DNA of 18,703 bases, from NCBI GenBank assembly GCA_964579305.1, contig CAZOGY010000074.1:1-18703 (forward strand), in the 5' to 3' direction. Each line of letters begins with the position of its first letter. Position 1 is the first letter of the stretch. The position numbers and the translations under genes are program-made. This document shows positions 7,232 to 13,508 of the stretch, piece after piece. Below the pieces are notes generated by a model. That model worked only from the letters and a program-made list of their open reading frames with translations. It did not search any database and had not been told where the DNA came from. Source of the DNA: JBCBWG01 sp964579305. Its GTDB lineage: Bacteria; Pseudomonadota; Alphaproteobacteria; Rhizobiales; Hyphomicrobiaceae.

Positions 7232-8716
7232 ATGGCGCAAACCACACAGGACAATGGCCAGACATCGGGTCAGCCGCGCGTTGCGGCCCATAGCGATGCC
7301 AACCTCTCCGACAGCTATGACGGCGTCGAAAGCGGACCCGATGTGGTCGAACCGGATGCTGCGCGCCGCGAAACTTTCCTGCCCGTCACGCGGTCCGCGC
7401 TGATTGACCGTCTCACCCGGCCACAAGCCTGGGAGCAGGGCCAGGCGCGCGAGGCCTCGCGGTTTTTCCAGTACCTCGCCTATTGGCGCCAGCAGCAGTA
7501 CGCGGCATCGACCTTGCGCCTTGAGCAGACCTACGAGCCGTTCAATCCCGATACCGATCTGCTCCTCACCCGGCAATTCACGGATGTCGAACGCGCCAAG
7601 ATGCAACAGCGGCTGATCTCCCATATGGAGCATCTGTTGCAGCAAGCCAATTTCGTTCGTGTCGATCCCGACGAGATCCAGTCGACCCTGGCCGCCGAAA
7701 CGCACTATGGGCTCGATTTCGAACTGGACCTGGATGCATTCGAAGAACTGTTGGTGTTTTATCGGGGCGCATCAACGCGCAAAGACCAAAAGCGCGAGTT
7801 GCGCAAATTCTTCCGCAAGGTCGAGTTTGACGTTCCCGTGTTCCAGCGGCTGTTTGTGCTGTTCAAACTCAAGCCGGATAACGTGCGCATTGACGAACTG
7901 ATGCGACGCGACGGCATCACGCGCAAGAAAGCCGCCAAGCGGGTCCGCAAATTGCGCAGTCGCATGCCGCCGGAGGTCAAGCCGGATAACATCTACATGA
8001 AGATGTTCCGAGACATACCTCGCGCCGACATCGAGATGATTTTCCCCAACACACGCGTGAAATTCCGCTTTCTGGATAAGCTGAAACTCGGTGTGACTGG
8101 AGCCGGCGGTCTCGGTGCTGGTGCCCTGGGCGCCGCCGGCAAGCTGGCGGTTGCTGCAAGCAACCCGATCCCGGCCGCCATGGCTGTAGCCGGCCTCGGC
8201 GGTGTTGCGTTCCGCCAAGTCATGAGCGCCTTCAACCAGCACCAAAAATACATGGTGGTGATGGCGCAGAACCTCTATTTCCACTCGCTCGCTGACAACC
8301 GCGGCGTCTTGATCCTGCTGGCGGACCGGGCGGCCGAAGAAGACGTCAAAGAAGAAATCCTCCTCTACAGTGTGCTGGCAAAAGAGCAGGTCAATCGTCG
8401 CGAGTTGCAGGCGGTCGATGAAGCCATCGAGCAGTTTTTGATGAGCACGTTCGGCATCGACGTTGACTTCGACTTGGAAGACGCGCTGGAACGCTTGATG
8501 CGCGATGGTATCGTCACGGAGGGCATGGACGGCGCGCTTTATGCTTTGGCGCCGGCCTCTGCCGCCCATCGCATCGATGCCATGTGGGATCAGTTCCTCG
8601 ACAAGCTTCCAGACGTGATCGAGGAAGAGGGCAGCGAATTCGAAGGCCAGCGCGGTGGTGCCGATTTCGGCCCGCAAGCCTCGCCCGACCGGCCTTTGGT
8701 GGATGCCGCACAATGA
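7232..8716 (+). CDS. DUF3754 (TMEM143-like) family protein
   Basis: A 494-residue protein that I recognise as DUF3754, the family that also contains mitochondrial TMEM143. Its biochemical role is unknown. The start at 7232 has AGGAG about 7 bases upstream; the in-frame ATG at 7175 lacks one. After a disordered acidic N-terminus (1-45) comes a mainly helical region with conserved-looking segments FYRGASTRKDQKRELRKFF (176-194), RLFVLFKLKPDN (206-217) and NIYMKMFRDIPRADIEMIFP (253-272). A Gly/Ala-rich segment at 287-325 is probably membrane-associated. Next comes YMVVMAQNLYFHSLADNRG (340-358) and an acidic C-terminal region with a winged-helix feel (ELQAVDEAIEQFL). The stop overlaps an ATG in ATGA form, starting a coupled mini-ORF and then prmA. 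A functional link to PrmA is not implied by the family. Confidence 0.85.
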   Translation: MAQTTQDNGQTSGQPRVAAHSDANLSDSYDGVESGPDVVEPDAARRETFLPVTRSALIDRLTRPQAWEQGQAREASRFFQYLAYWRQQQYAASTLRLEQTYEPFNPDTDLLLTRQFTDVERAKMQQRLISHMEHLLQQANFVRVDPDEIQSTLAAETHYGLDFELDLDAFEELLVFYRGASTRKDQKRELRKFFRKVEFDVPVFQRLFVLFKLKPDNVRIDELMRRDGITRKKAAKRVRKLRSRMPPEVKPDNIYMKMFRDIPRADIEMIFPNTRVKFRFLDKLKLGVTGAGGLGAGALGAAGKLAVAASNPIPAAMAVAGLGGVAFRQVMSAFNQHQKYMVVMAQNLYFHSLADNRGVLILLADRAAEEDVKEEILLYSVLAKEQVNRRELQAVDEAIEQFLMSTFGIDVDFDLEDALERLMRDGIVTEGMDGALYALAPASAAHRIDAMWDQFLDKLPDVIEEEGSEFEGQRGGADFGPQASPDRPLVDAAQ

Positions 8717-8820
8717 GGTCTGATCCACGCAACACCCGCTGCTGCTTGCAGCAACGCCTGAAGCATTTCGAGCATGCGCGCGAACGTACCGCACGGCAGC
8801 GCGCGGAGAAGGCCCGGTGA
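8713..8820 (+). CDS. Candidate 35-aa basic small protein, coupled to both neighbours
   Basis: This frame starts at the ATG inside ATGA at the DUF3754 stop (8713-8716). It ends at the TGA inside GTGA, which also provides the prmA start (8817-8820). It encodes 35 residues, strongly basic, with two adjacent cysteines (RCCLQQRLKHFEHARERTAR), and looks helical. Overlapping stop/start codons on both sides suggest translational coupling, so the frame might be either a real small protein or simply a ribosome bridge to prmA. I know of no named family. Because a shadow frame could give the same junctions by chance, confidence is moderate. Confidence 0.45.
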   Translation: MRSDPRNTRCCLQQRLKHFEHARERTARQRAEKAR

Positions 8821-9707
8821 GCCAGCACTGCCTCGGCCTTGAGATCGCCGACCGCGCGATCGCGCACCGCTTAGCTGCAGCGCTGACGGATCTGATGACA
8901 CCGCCCGCGCAAGCGCTTTCCATCTTTGAGGGCGACGGCAACTGGCGCATCGAGGCCTACTACGCCGACAGCGATCGGCCACAGAGCGTCGCGGCTTATG
9001 TGGCCAACGCCTGTGAGATGATCGAAATCGCGCCGATCGCGTACCGTTGGGCGCCTGTGCCGGACGAGAATTGGGTTGCCGTTTCCCAAGCGGCTCTCCC
9101 GCCTGTCATCACGCGGCGATTCATTGTCCACGGCTCACATGACCGTGAAATCGTCGGGCGACGCCGTCTAGCCATCGAAATCGATGCCGGCGAGGCATTC
9201 GGTACCGCGCATCACGCCACAACCTTTGGCTGCCTGGAAGCAATTGATCGTGCCCTACCACCAAGCCATGTCCAAGCGGTGCTTGATTTGGGAACGGGAT
9301 CGGGGGTCCTTGCGATCGCCGCCGCACGCTTGTTTCCATCCGCGCACATCATCGCAAGTGACATCGACCGCGATTCCATCATCGTGGCCCAACGCAATGC
9401 GGCGCAAAATGCTGCAACGCACAATATCGAGGTCGTGCGCGCCGACGGCCTGCCGGCCGGTCGCGGCATGCCAAAGCGCTATGATCTTGTGATCGCCAAC
9501 ATTCTGGCCGGGCCGCTGTGCACATTGGCTGCCTCGATCGCGCCTGCCGTGCGTCGCGGCGGACGGATCATCCTGTCGGGCATTCTCAACCACCAGGCCG
9601 CAACTGTATCAGCGCATTACCGCGCACACGGTTTCAGCGTCCAACGCCACGCCCGCCTTGAAGGCTGGACGACGCTGACGATGCGCCAACACCGGGCCCG
9701 TCGCTAA
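8817..9707 (+). CDS. prmA: Ribosomal protein L11 methyltransferase (PrmA)
   Basis: A 296-residue SAM-dependent methyltransferase that methylates lysines and the N-terminus of ribosomal protein L11 in the cytoplasm. Diagnostic features are AFGTAHHATT (128-137; family GTGxHxTT), the SAM motif LDLGTGSGVLAIAAA (156-170), acidic motif II ASDIDRDSI (180-188) and DLVIANILAGPL (223-234), the PrmA equivalent of the NPPY motif. The N-terminal 100 residues match the small L11-recognition domain (FEGDGNWRIEAYY). The start is the GTG at 8817, overlapping the mini-ORF stop. The TAA stop (9705-9707) lies within the end of an interspersed repeat, so the last codon or stop may have been set by repeat insertion. 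Downstream is a DUF1127-like gene on the other strand. Confidence 0.93.
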   Translation: MSQHCLGLEIADRAIAHRLAAALTDLMTPPAQALSIFEGDGNWRIEAYYADSDRPQSVAAYVANACEMIEIAPIAYRWAPVPDENWVAVSQAALPPVITRRFIVHGSHDREIVGRRRLAIEIDAGEAFGTAHHATTFGCLEAIDRALPPSHVQAVLDLGTGSGVLAIAAARLFPSAHIIASDIDRDSIIVAQRNAAQNAATHNIEVVRADGLPAGRGMPKRYDLVIANILAGPLCTLAASIAPAVRRGGRIILSGILNHQAATVSAHYRAHGFSVQRHARLEGWTTLTMRQHRARR

Positions 9708-9872
9708 AGCGTGTCGCATGAAATGCGCCTCGCTTGAGCTCTGTTGCGCTCACGGGCCGTTGGCCCTCCGCGGGGGCGGGCCGTTTTCGTGTCGATGTTT
9801 CGAACACGAACATCGATGGCCCGAGCCGCTTTGCGGCCTTGGGGCGTGAACCCGATTGGATGCGACATGCAT
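9703..9872 (-). repeat. Interspersed inverted-end repeat, copy 1 (170 bp, long form)
   Basis: Reading the minus strand, this copy matches 12287-12387 over 101 bases with one difference, plus an extra 69-base segment at 9759-9827. Its ends are inverted repeats (TGTCGCAT at 9712-9719 and ATGCGACA at 9860-9867). The internal segment contains its own dyads, such as GGGCC-GTT-GGCCC and CGATGTT/AACATCG. No transposase is present. The right-hand copy lies in the opposite orientation 2.4 kb away. The end of this copy coincides with the prmA stop codon. Confidence 0.88.
9704..9868 (-). CDS. Repeat-borne mini-ORF, 54 aa (long form)
   Basis: The frame starts at ATG (9868) and ends at TAG (9704-9706), so it fills the repeat almost end to end. 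It begins MSHPIGFTPQGRKAAR and ends RERNRAQARRISCDTL, with 23 additional residues (AIDVRVRNIDTKTARPRGGPTA region) between. The protein is basic and has no recognisable fold. Copy 2 encodes the same sequence without the middle. No convincing ribosome binding site precedes it (GTGCTTC only). Its stop codon overlaps the antisense stop of prmA. It could be a real tiny protein, a decayed one, or an open frame of a structural repeat. Confidence 0.3.
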   Translation of the reverse strand: MSHPIGFTPQGRKAARAIDVRVRNIDTKTARPRGGPTARERNRAQARRISCDTL

Positions 9873-9939
9873 GAAGCACGTAGCGGTGGAGCCATGATCG
9901 ATGGCGCTCTGGGCAACACCGCGCCGCCCTCAAAAAACG

Positions 9940-9972
9940 CGAAAAGCCCGCAAACGCGGGCTTTTCGAACCG
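9940..9972 (-). terminator. Strong terminator, serving the DUF1127-like gene
   Basis: CGAAAAGCCCGC (9940-9951) pairs perfectly over 12 bp with GCGGGCTTTTCG (9956-9967) around a 4-base loop. On the minus strand it is followed by CGTTTTTTGAGG, a good T-run, and it lies about 20 bases after the stop of the minus-strand gene. It may also stop plus-strand readthrough from prmA. Confidence 0.85.
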
Positions 9973-9987
9973 TTCTCGTTGGACGCC

Positions 9988-10239
9988 TCAGCCCCAAAAT
10001 CTGGCTGGGATCCGCCCTGTCTTGCGCAGCTCGGCGATATCGGCATCCGCCAGGCCAAGGGCCGACAGGTGCGCATCGGAAAGATGACGCAACTCGCGCA
10101 TGGCACGGGCGCGGCCAGCTTTCATGAAGCTGTCTTGGTAGGCGTTCGCAGCGCGCGAAAAGAATGTATCTTTGCGTGCTTCGTCGTCGACACGCGCGTC
10201 GAACGCGCCCATCGTCGTGGATTGCATAGCCATGATCAT
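9988..10239 (-). CDS. DUF1127-like small protein
   Basis: An 83-residue protein with a C-terminal match to the DUF1127 motif: ARAMRELRHLSDAHLSALGL followed by ADADIAELRK (about 43-73). In the known family the pattern is R-x-x-x-EL-x-x-L-S-D-x-x-L-x-D-I-G-L. Members are small alphaproteobacterial proteins, several linked to RNA and phosphate or carbon metabolism, but most are uncharacterised. The start is one of three closely spaced in-frame ATGs (10239, 10233, 10227), with AGAGATGAG upstream serving best for the first two. The open frame extends upstream to 10416, but that part has an unlikely composition. A strong terminator follows, so it is transcribed alone. It is divergent from the aminopeptidase gene. 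Confidence 0.8.
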   Translation of the reverse strand: MIMAMQSTTMGAFDARVDDEARKDTFFSRAANAYQDSFMKAGRARAMRELRHLSDAHLSALGLADADIAELRKTGRIPARFWG

Positions 10240-10448
10240 CTCATCTCTGGTCGTGGACCCGGAGCGTTTTCGCTCTCGTGCAGCCGATGTAGTGCCGTTT
10301 GCCACGGTACGCCAGCCGGCATGCCGCAACGCAGCATTGCGCCATCCGCATAATCCAGGTGCGTAAACTGAGAACAAATTCCCAGATACGACCGACACAG
10401 CGTGCCGATACGACATGAGAGAAATCAGCTAAGGCCCGATACGCAAAT
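10240..10448. promoter_or_regulatory. Divergent promoter region with three GATACG boxes
   Basis: This region lies between the DUF1127-like gene and the aminopeptidase gene. GATACGAC occurs at 10385-10392 and 10407-10414, and GATACGC at 10438-10444. The spacings of 22 and 31 bases are close to two and three helical turns. The last box lies just before the aminopeptidase ATG. This may be an operator set, but no factor is identifiable and no clear -35/-10 pair was found. Confidence 0.3.
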
Positions 10449-12266
10449 ATGTTCCAACATTTCGACGCCCCGCCCGAAGGCCTGTCACGCCAAACCAGCA
10501 GACGCATTGCGCAGTTGCGAGATCGCATGGCCAAGGCACGTCTCGACGCCTATATCGTGCCGCGCGCGGATCGGCATCAAGGCGAATACGTTGCCGCCTG
10601 TGACGAACGACTAGCCTGGCTGACCGGCTTTACGGGCTCGGCGGGCACGGCCGTGATTGCCGCGGATGCGGCCGCGCTATTCGTAGATGGCCGATACCAT
10701 CTTCAAGCGCGCGACCAGATCGCCGGCACAGGTGTGGAGCCCGAACGCGCGGGTCCTGACACAATCGTGCAGTGGCTGGTCAAGCATTTGCCGGAACAAG
10801 CCAGAGTTGGCGTTGATCCACGCCTGATCCCGCTGACAACGGCCGAACACCTCAACAGCGATTTGCAAGACCATGGCGCGAAACTGATCGCCGTTGACCG
10901 AAACCTAATTGATGCGGTTTGGGGCAAAGAGCGCCCGGCTGAGCCCGATGATCCCATCCGCGTGCACGACGACCGGTTCGCCGGCGAAGCGGCGGCCAAC
11001 AAAATCAGCCAGGTGCAAGCCATCCTGCGCAGGGACAAAGACGACGCGTTGATCCTGACGCTGCCAGATTCCATTTGCTGGCTGTTCAACATTCGCGGCG
11101 CCGATGTGGCCCACACACCCATCGTGCGTGCGTTCGCGATTGTCCGCGCCCGTGGCAAGCCAGACCTCTTCCTCGACAAACACAAGATCCCACCGGACGC
11201 CGCCGCACATCTCAAGCCGCTCGCGAAACTCCACGCCGCGCAAGACTTTAAAGACAGCCTTCGCGCGCTTGCCAGCCAGAACGCCGCCGTACGCCTGAGC
11301 CCAGCTTCAGCGGGATGGTGGGTGGCCCGCCAGCTCGGCCGTACGCCCATCCACCGTGCCGATGATCCCTGCCAACGGCTGAAAGCCATCAAGAATGCGG
11401 TGGAAATCGCCGGCGCACGCGTGGCGCACGAACGCGACGGCAGCGCCATGGTGCGCTTCCTCGCCTGGCTTGATGCGGCTGTTGACACCGGCCATGTCGA
11501 CGAAATCAGCGCAGCGCAACGTCTTGAAGCGTTTCGCGCAGAGACGGGGGCACTCCAGGAGCTTTCGTTTGACACGATTTCCGGTGCAGGCCCGAACGGC
11601 GCGATCGTGCACTACCGCGTCAACGAGGCCACCAATCGCAAGCTTGGCAAAGGCGAGCTGTTCCTGATCGATTCCGGCGCGCAATACTTCGATGGCACCA
11701 CCGACATCACGCGCACAATCGCCATTGGCCGCCCGACCAAGGAAATGTGTCGCAACTACACCGCCGTCCTGAAAGGCCACATCGCGCTGGCCATGGCCCG
11801 GTTTCCAAAGGGCACACGGGGCAGCGAGCTCGACCCCCTCGCCCGCGCACCGCTCTGGCAGCATGGGCTCGATTTCGATCACGGCACCGGCCACGGCATC
11901 GGCAGCTACCTCTCGGTCCATGAGGGTCCGCAGTCGATATCAAAGCGCGGGCACCACGAGATCCTGCCCGGCATGATCATTTCCAACGAGCCCGGCTATT
12001 ACAAAGAGGGCGGATACGGCATCCGTTTGGAAAACTTGGTGCTCGTTCAAGAACTAAGCGCAATCAGCGGCGGGGCCCGCGAAATGATGAGCTTTGAAAC
12101 ACTCACCCTTGCACCATTCGACCGCCGGCTGATCGTACCAGCCATTCTGACCGACGTAGAGCGCGATTGGCTGAACGATTATCACGCACGCGTTCACAAA
12201 ACGCTCGCGCAGGGCCTGGACCGGGAAACGGCAGACTGGCTCAAAGCAGCCTGCGCAGTGCTCTAA
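10449..12266 (+). CDS. Aminopeptidase P family Xaa-Pro peptidase (M24B)
   Basis: A 605-residue cytoplasmic metallopeptidase that removes N-terminal residues from Xaa-Pro peptides. It has the three-part architecture of long, eukaryote-like aminopeptidase P: two creatinase-like N-terminal domains (about 14-150 and 165-300) and a C-terminal pita-bread catalytic domain. The dinuclear metal ligands are visible: D408 and D419 in DSGAQYFDGTTDITRT, H482 in HGTGHGIGSYLSVHEG, E514 in SNEPGYYKEGGYG and E528 in IRLEN. The 11, 63 and 14 residue spacings match the human enzyme for the first two pairs and the last. The C-terminal extension (TLAPFDRRLI and onward) is also typical. The start at 10449 opens with MFQHFDAPPEG; only a weak AAGG is upstream. 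It is divergent from the DUF1127-like gene and followed by repeat copy 2. Confidence 0.94.
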   Translation: MFQHFDAPPEGLSRQTSRRIAQLRDRMAKARLDAYIVPRADRHQGEYVAACDERLAWLTGFTGSAGTAVIAADAAALFVDGRYHLQARDQIAGTGVEPERAGPDTIVQWLVKHLPEQARVGVDPRLIPLTTAEHLNSDLQDHGAKLIAVDRNLIDAVWGKERPAEPDDPIRVHDDRFAGEAAANKISQVQAILRRDKDDALILTLPDSICWLFNIRGADVAHTPIVRAFAIVRARGKPDLFLDKHKIPPDAAAHLKPLAKLHAAQDFKDSLRALASQNAAVRLSPASAGWWVARQLGRTPIHRADDPCQRLKAIKNAVEIAGARVAHERDGSAMVRFLAWLDAAVDTGHVDEISAAQRLEAFRAETGALQELSFDTISGAGPNGAIVHYRVNEATNRKLGKGELFLIDSGAQYFDGTTDITRTIAIGRPTKEMCRNYTAVLKGHIALAMARFPKGTRGSELDPLARAPLWQHGLDFDHGTGHGIGSYLSVHEGPQSISKRGHHEILPGMIISNEPGYYKEGGYGIRLENLVLVQELSAISGGAREMMSFETLTLAPFDRRLIVPAILTDVERDWLNDYHARVHKTLAQGLDRETADWLKAACAVL

Positions 12267-12286
12267 ACTGCTGCGGGCGGGATCTA

Positions 12287-12387
12287 ATGCATGTCGCATC
12301 CAATCGGATTCACGCCCCAAGGCCGCAAAGCGGCCCGTGAGCGCAACAGAGCTCAAGCGAGGCGCATTTCATGCGACACGCTTTAGC
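12287..12387 (+). repeat. Interspersed inverted-end repeat, copy 2 (101 bp, short form)
   Basis: This is the reverse complement of copy 1 at 9703-9872, identical at 100 of 101 positions except for the lack of the 69-base middle segment. Its ends, ATGTCGCAT and ATGCGACA, are inverted repeats. It starts 20 bases after the aminopeptidase stop. The junction where the segment is missing has GCC on both sides in copy 1, which would fit deletion by slippage. Confidence 0.88.
12291..12386 (+). CDS. Repeat-borne mini-ORF, 31 aa (short form)
   Basis: The frame runs from ATG (12291) to TAG (12384-12386), nearly the whole repeat. It begins MSHPIGFTPQGRKAAR and ends RERNRAQARRISCDTL, so it equals the copy 1 product minus 23 residues. 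The only base difference in the shared part is GGA versus GGG, both glycine. GGGCGGGA lies about 9 bases upstream, which could serve as a ribosome binding site. Expression is unproven. Confidence 0.3.
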   Translation: MSHPIGFTPQGRKAARERNRAQARRISCDTL

Positions 12388-12914
12388 AGGCTGTCTGCAA
12401 AGATCGCGCTGACCACCAAAGCAGGCTGGACCAGCGCGATCTTGCCTACCGACCTGCTTGGCTTTTCCAGCGTGATCTTCCGCCTCCGCCATCATCATGA
12501 TGCGCCGGATCCGGTTCGGCCAGCATGTGCGTGATTTCCTTCATGGCCGTGGCGGTAATAAAGGCCCCGTCCGCTAGAACGATCGGGCTTTGAACCGTCG
12601 ACGTGCCGCCCCCGCCCCGGCCCCCCACACGACGCCGGCAAAGCTAAAACTGAATAACGGCGCGAGAAAAATACGAAACGGTTGTCACCAGATCAAAAGG
12701 CAGGCTGATCCGCCGACCAATGGCAACACCCATGCCACGCCGGCGCATATATTGGGCGGGTCGATAGGATGCTTTGCGCTTCTCATCAGCGCGGGCAAAC
12801 AACGGCGGATTTTTCAAATGCTGCGGCAACTGGGTTGCGCTGGCTGACGGCAGCCTCGTTGACTTGACGCGGCCTGCGGCCGTCGCCATCAGCGAGCAGC
12901 ACAAGGAGACGCCA
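12388..12914. other. Long intergenic stretch before pyrE with possible gene remnant
   Basis: This 527-base stretch has no clear intact gene. A perfect 12-bp inverted repeat, AAGATCGCGCTG (12400-12411) and CAGCGCGATCTT (12432-12443), has a third, one-mismatch copy at 12468-12479. On the minus strand a 60-residue frame from a GTG at 12628 to 12446 contains protein-like sequence (SPIVLADGAFITATAMKEIT, then HMLAEPDPAHHDD) but has no ribosome binding site. Another frame downstream reads KITLEKPSRSVGKIALVQPA without a start, which suggests a decayed gene. An AT-rich patch near 12745 (GCATATATTGGG) might belong to the pyrE promoter. Confidence 0.35.
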
Positions 12915-13475
12915 ATGACCGCAGATGACCGCCGCGCCCGCCTGATCGCAATCATCCGTGACCGCTCATACGGTACCGGCGTCACGATCACGCTGGCTTC
13001 AGGCCGGACCTCTGACTTTTACTTCAATCTGAAGCCGACCATGCTGCATCCCGAAGGTGCCGACCTGATCGGCGACTTGATGGCCGATGTCGCGATTGAC
13101 CAAGGCGCTGATGCGATCGGGGGCCTGGAAATGGGCGCTGTGCCGATCGCGACGGTCAGTGCGGCGGCAAGCTTTCGCAAACAACGGCCTGTGCCAGCGT
13201 TTTTTGTGCGCAAGGCAACAAAGGCACATGGCACGCAAAGTCTGATAGAAGGCTTCGCACCGGGGGAAAGCATTGCGGGGCGCCAGGTTCTGATCGTTGA
13301 GGATGTGACAACCACGGGCGGCTCGGCGCTGAAAGCGTGTGATGTCGTGAAGGCTGCGGGCGCGGAACTGCTCGGCGTTGCCACGGTTGTTGATCGGGAA
13401 GAGGGCGCGGGCGATGAATTTGCAGCGGCCAGCGTGCCGTTTTTTCCGCTGCTAACGCGCAGTGATTTCCTTTAG
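12915..13475 (+). CDS. pyrE: Orotate phosphoribosyltransferase
   Basis: A 186-residue enzyme that joins orotate and PRPP to form OMP in pyrimidine synthesis, in the cytoplasm. The PRPP-binding motif VLIVEDVTTTGGS is at 125-137. ASGRTSDFYFNLKPTML (28-44) and GLEMGAVPIATVSA (70-83) are the other conserved segments, and FFVRKATKAHGT (96-107) is the flexible catalytic loop. The start at 12915 has AAGGAG about 7 bases upstream; the frame is open further upstream (ATG at 12774), but that stretch has no family similarity. The 186-residue length fits the short alphaproteobacterial form. The acetamidase-family gene starts 33 bases downstream and may be cotranscribed. Confidence 0.95.
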   Translation: MTADDRRARLIAIIRDRSYGTGVTITLASGRTSDFYFNLKPTMLHPEGADLIGDLMADVAIDQGADAIGGLEMGAVPIATVSAAASFRKQRPVPAFFVRKATKAHGTQSLIEGFAPGESIAGRQVLIVEDVTTTGGSALKACDVVKAAGAELLGVATVVDREEGAGDEFAAASVPFFPLLTRSDFL

Positions 13476-13508
13476 GGCCCGCAGCCGCGCAATGTCGGGA
13501 GGCCGAAA

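Noticed and set aside
7772..8950. Long minus-strand open frame antisense to the DUF3754 gene
   Set aside because: It has no family motifs and its composition mirrors the codon bias of the plus-strand gene, which has recognisable domains and a good ribosome site.
10703..11921. Minus-strand open frames opposite the aminopeptidase gene
   Set aside because: The plus strand carries all five metal ligands; the antisense frames are by-products of high GC content.
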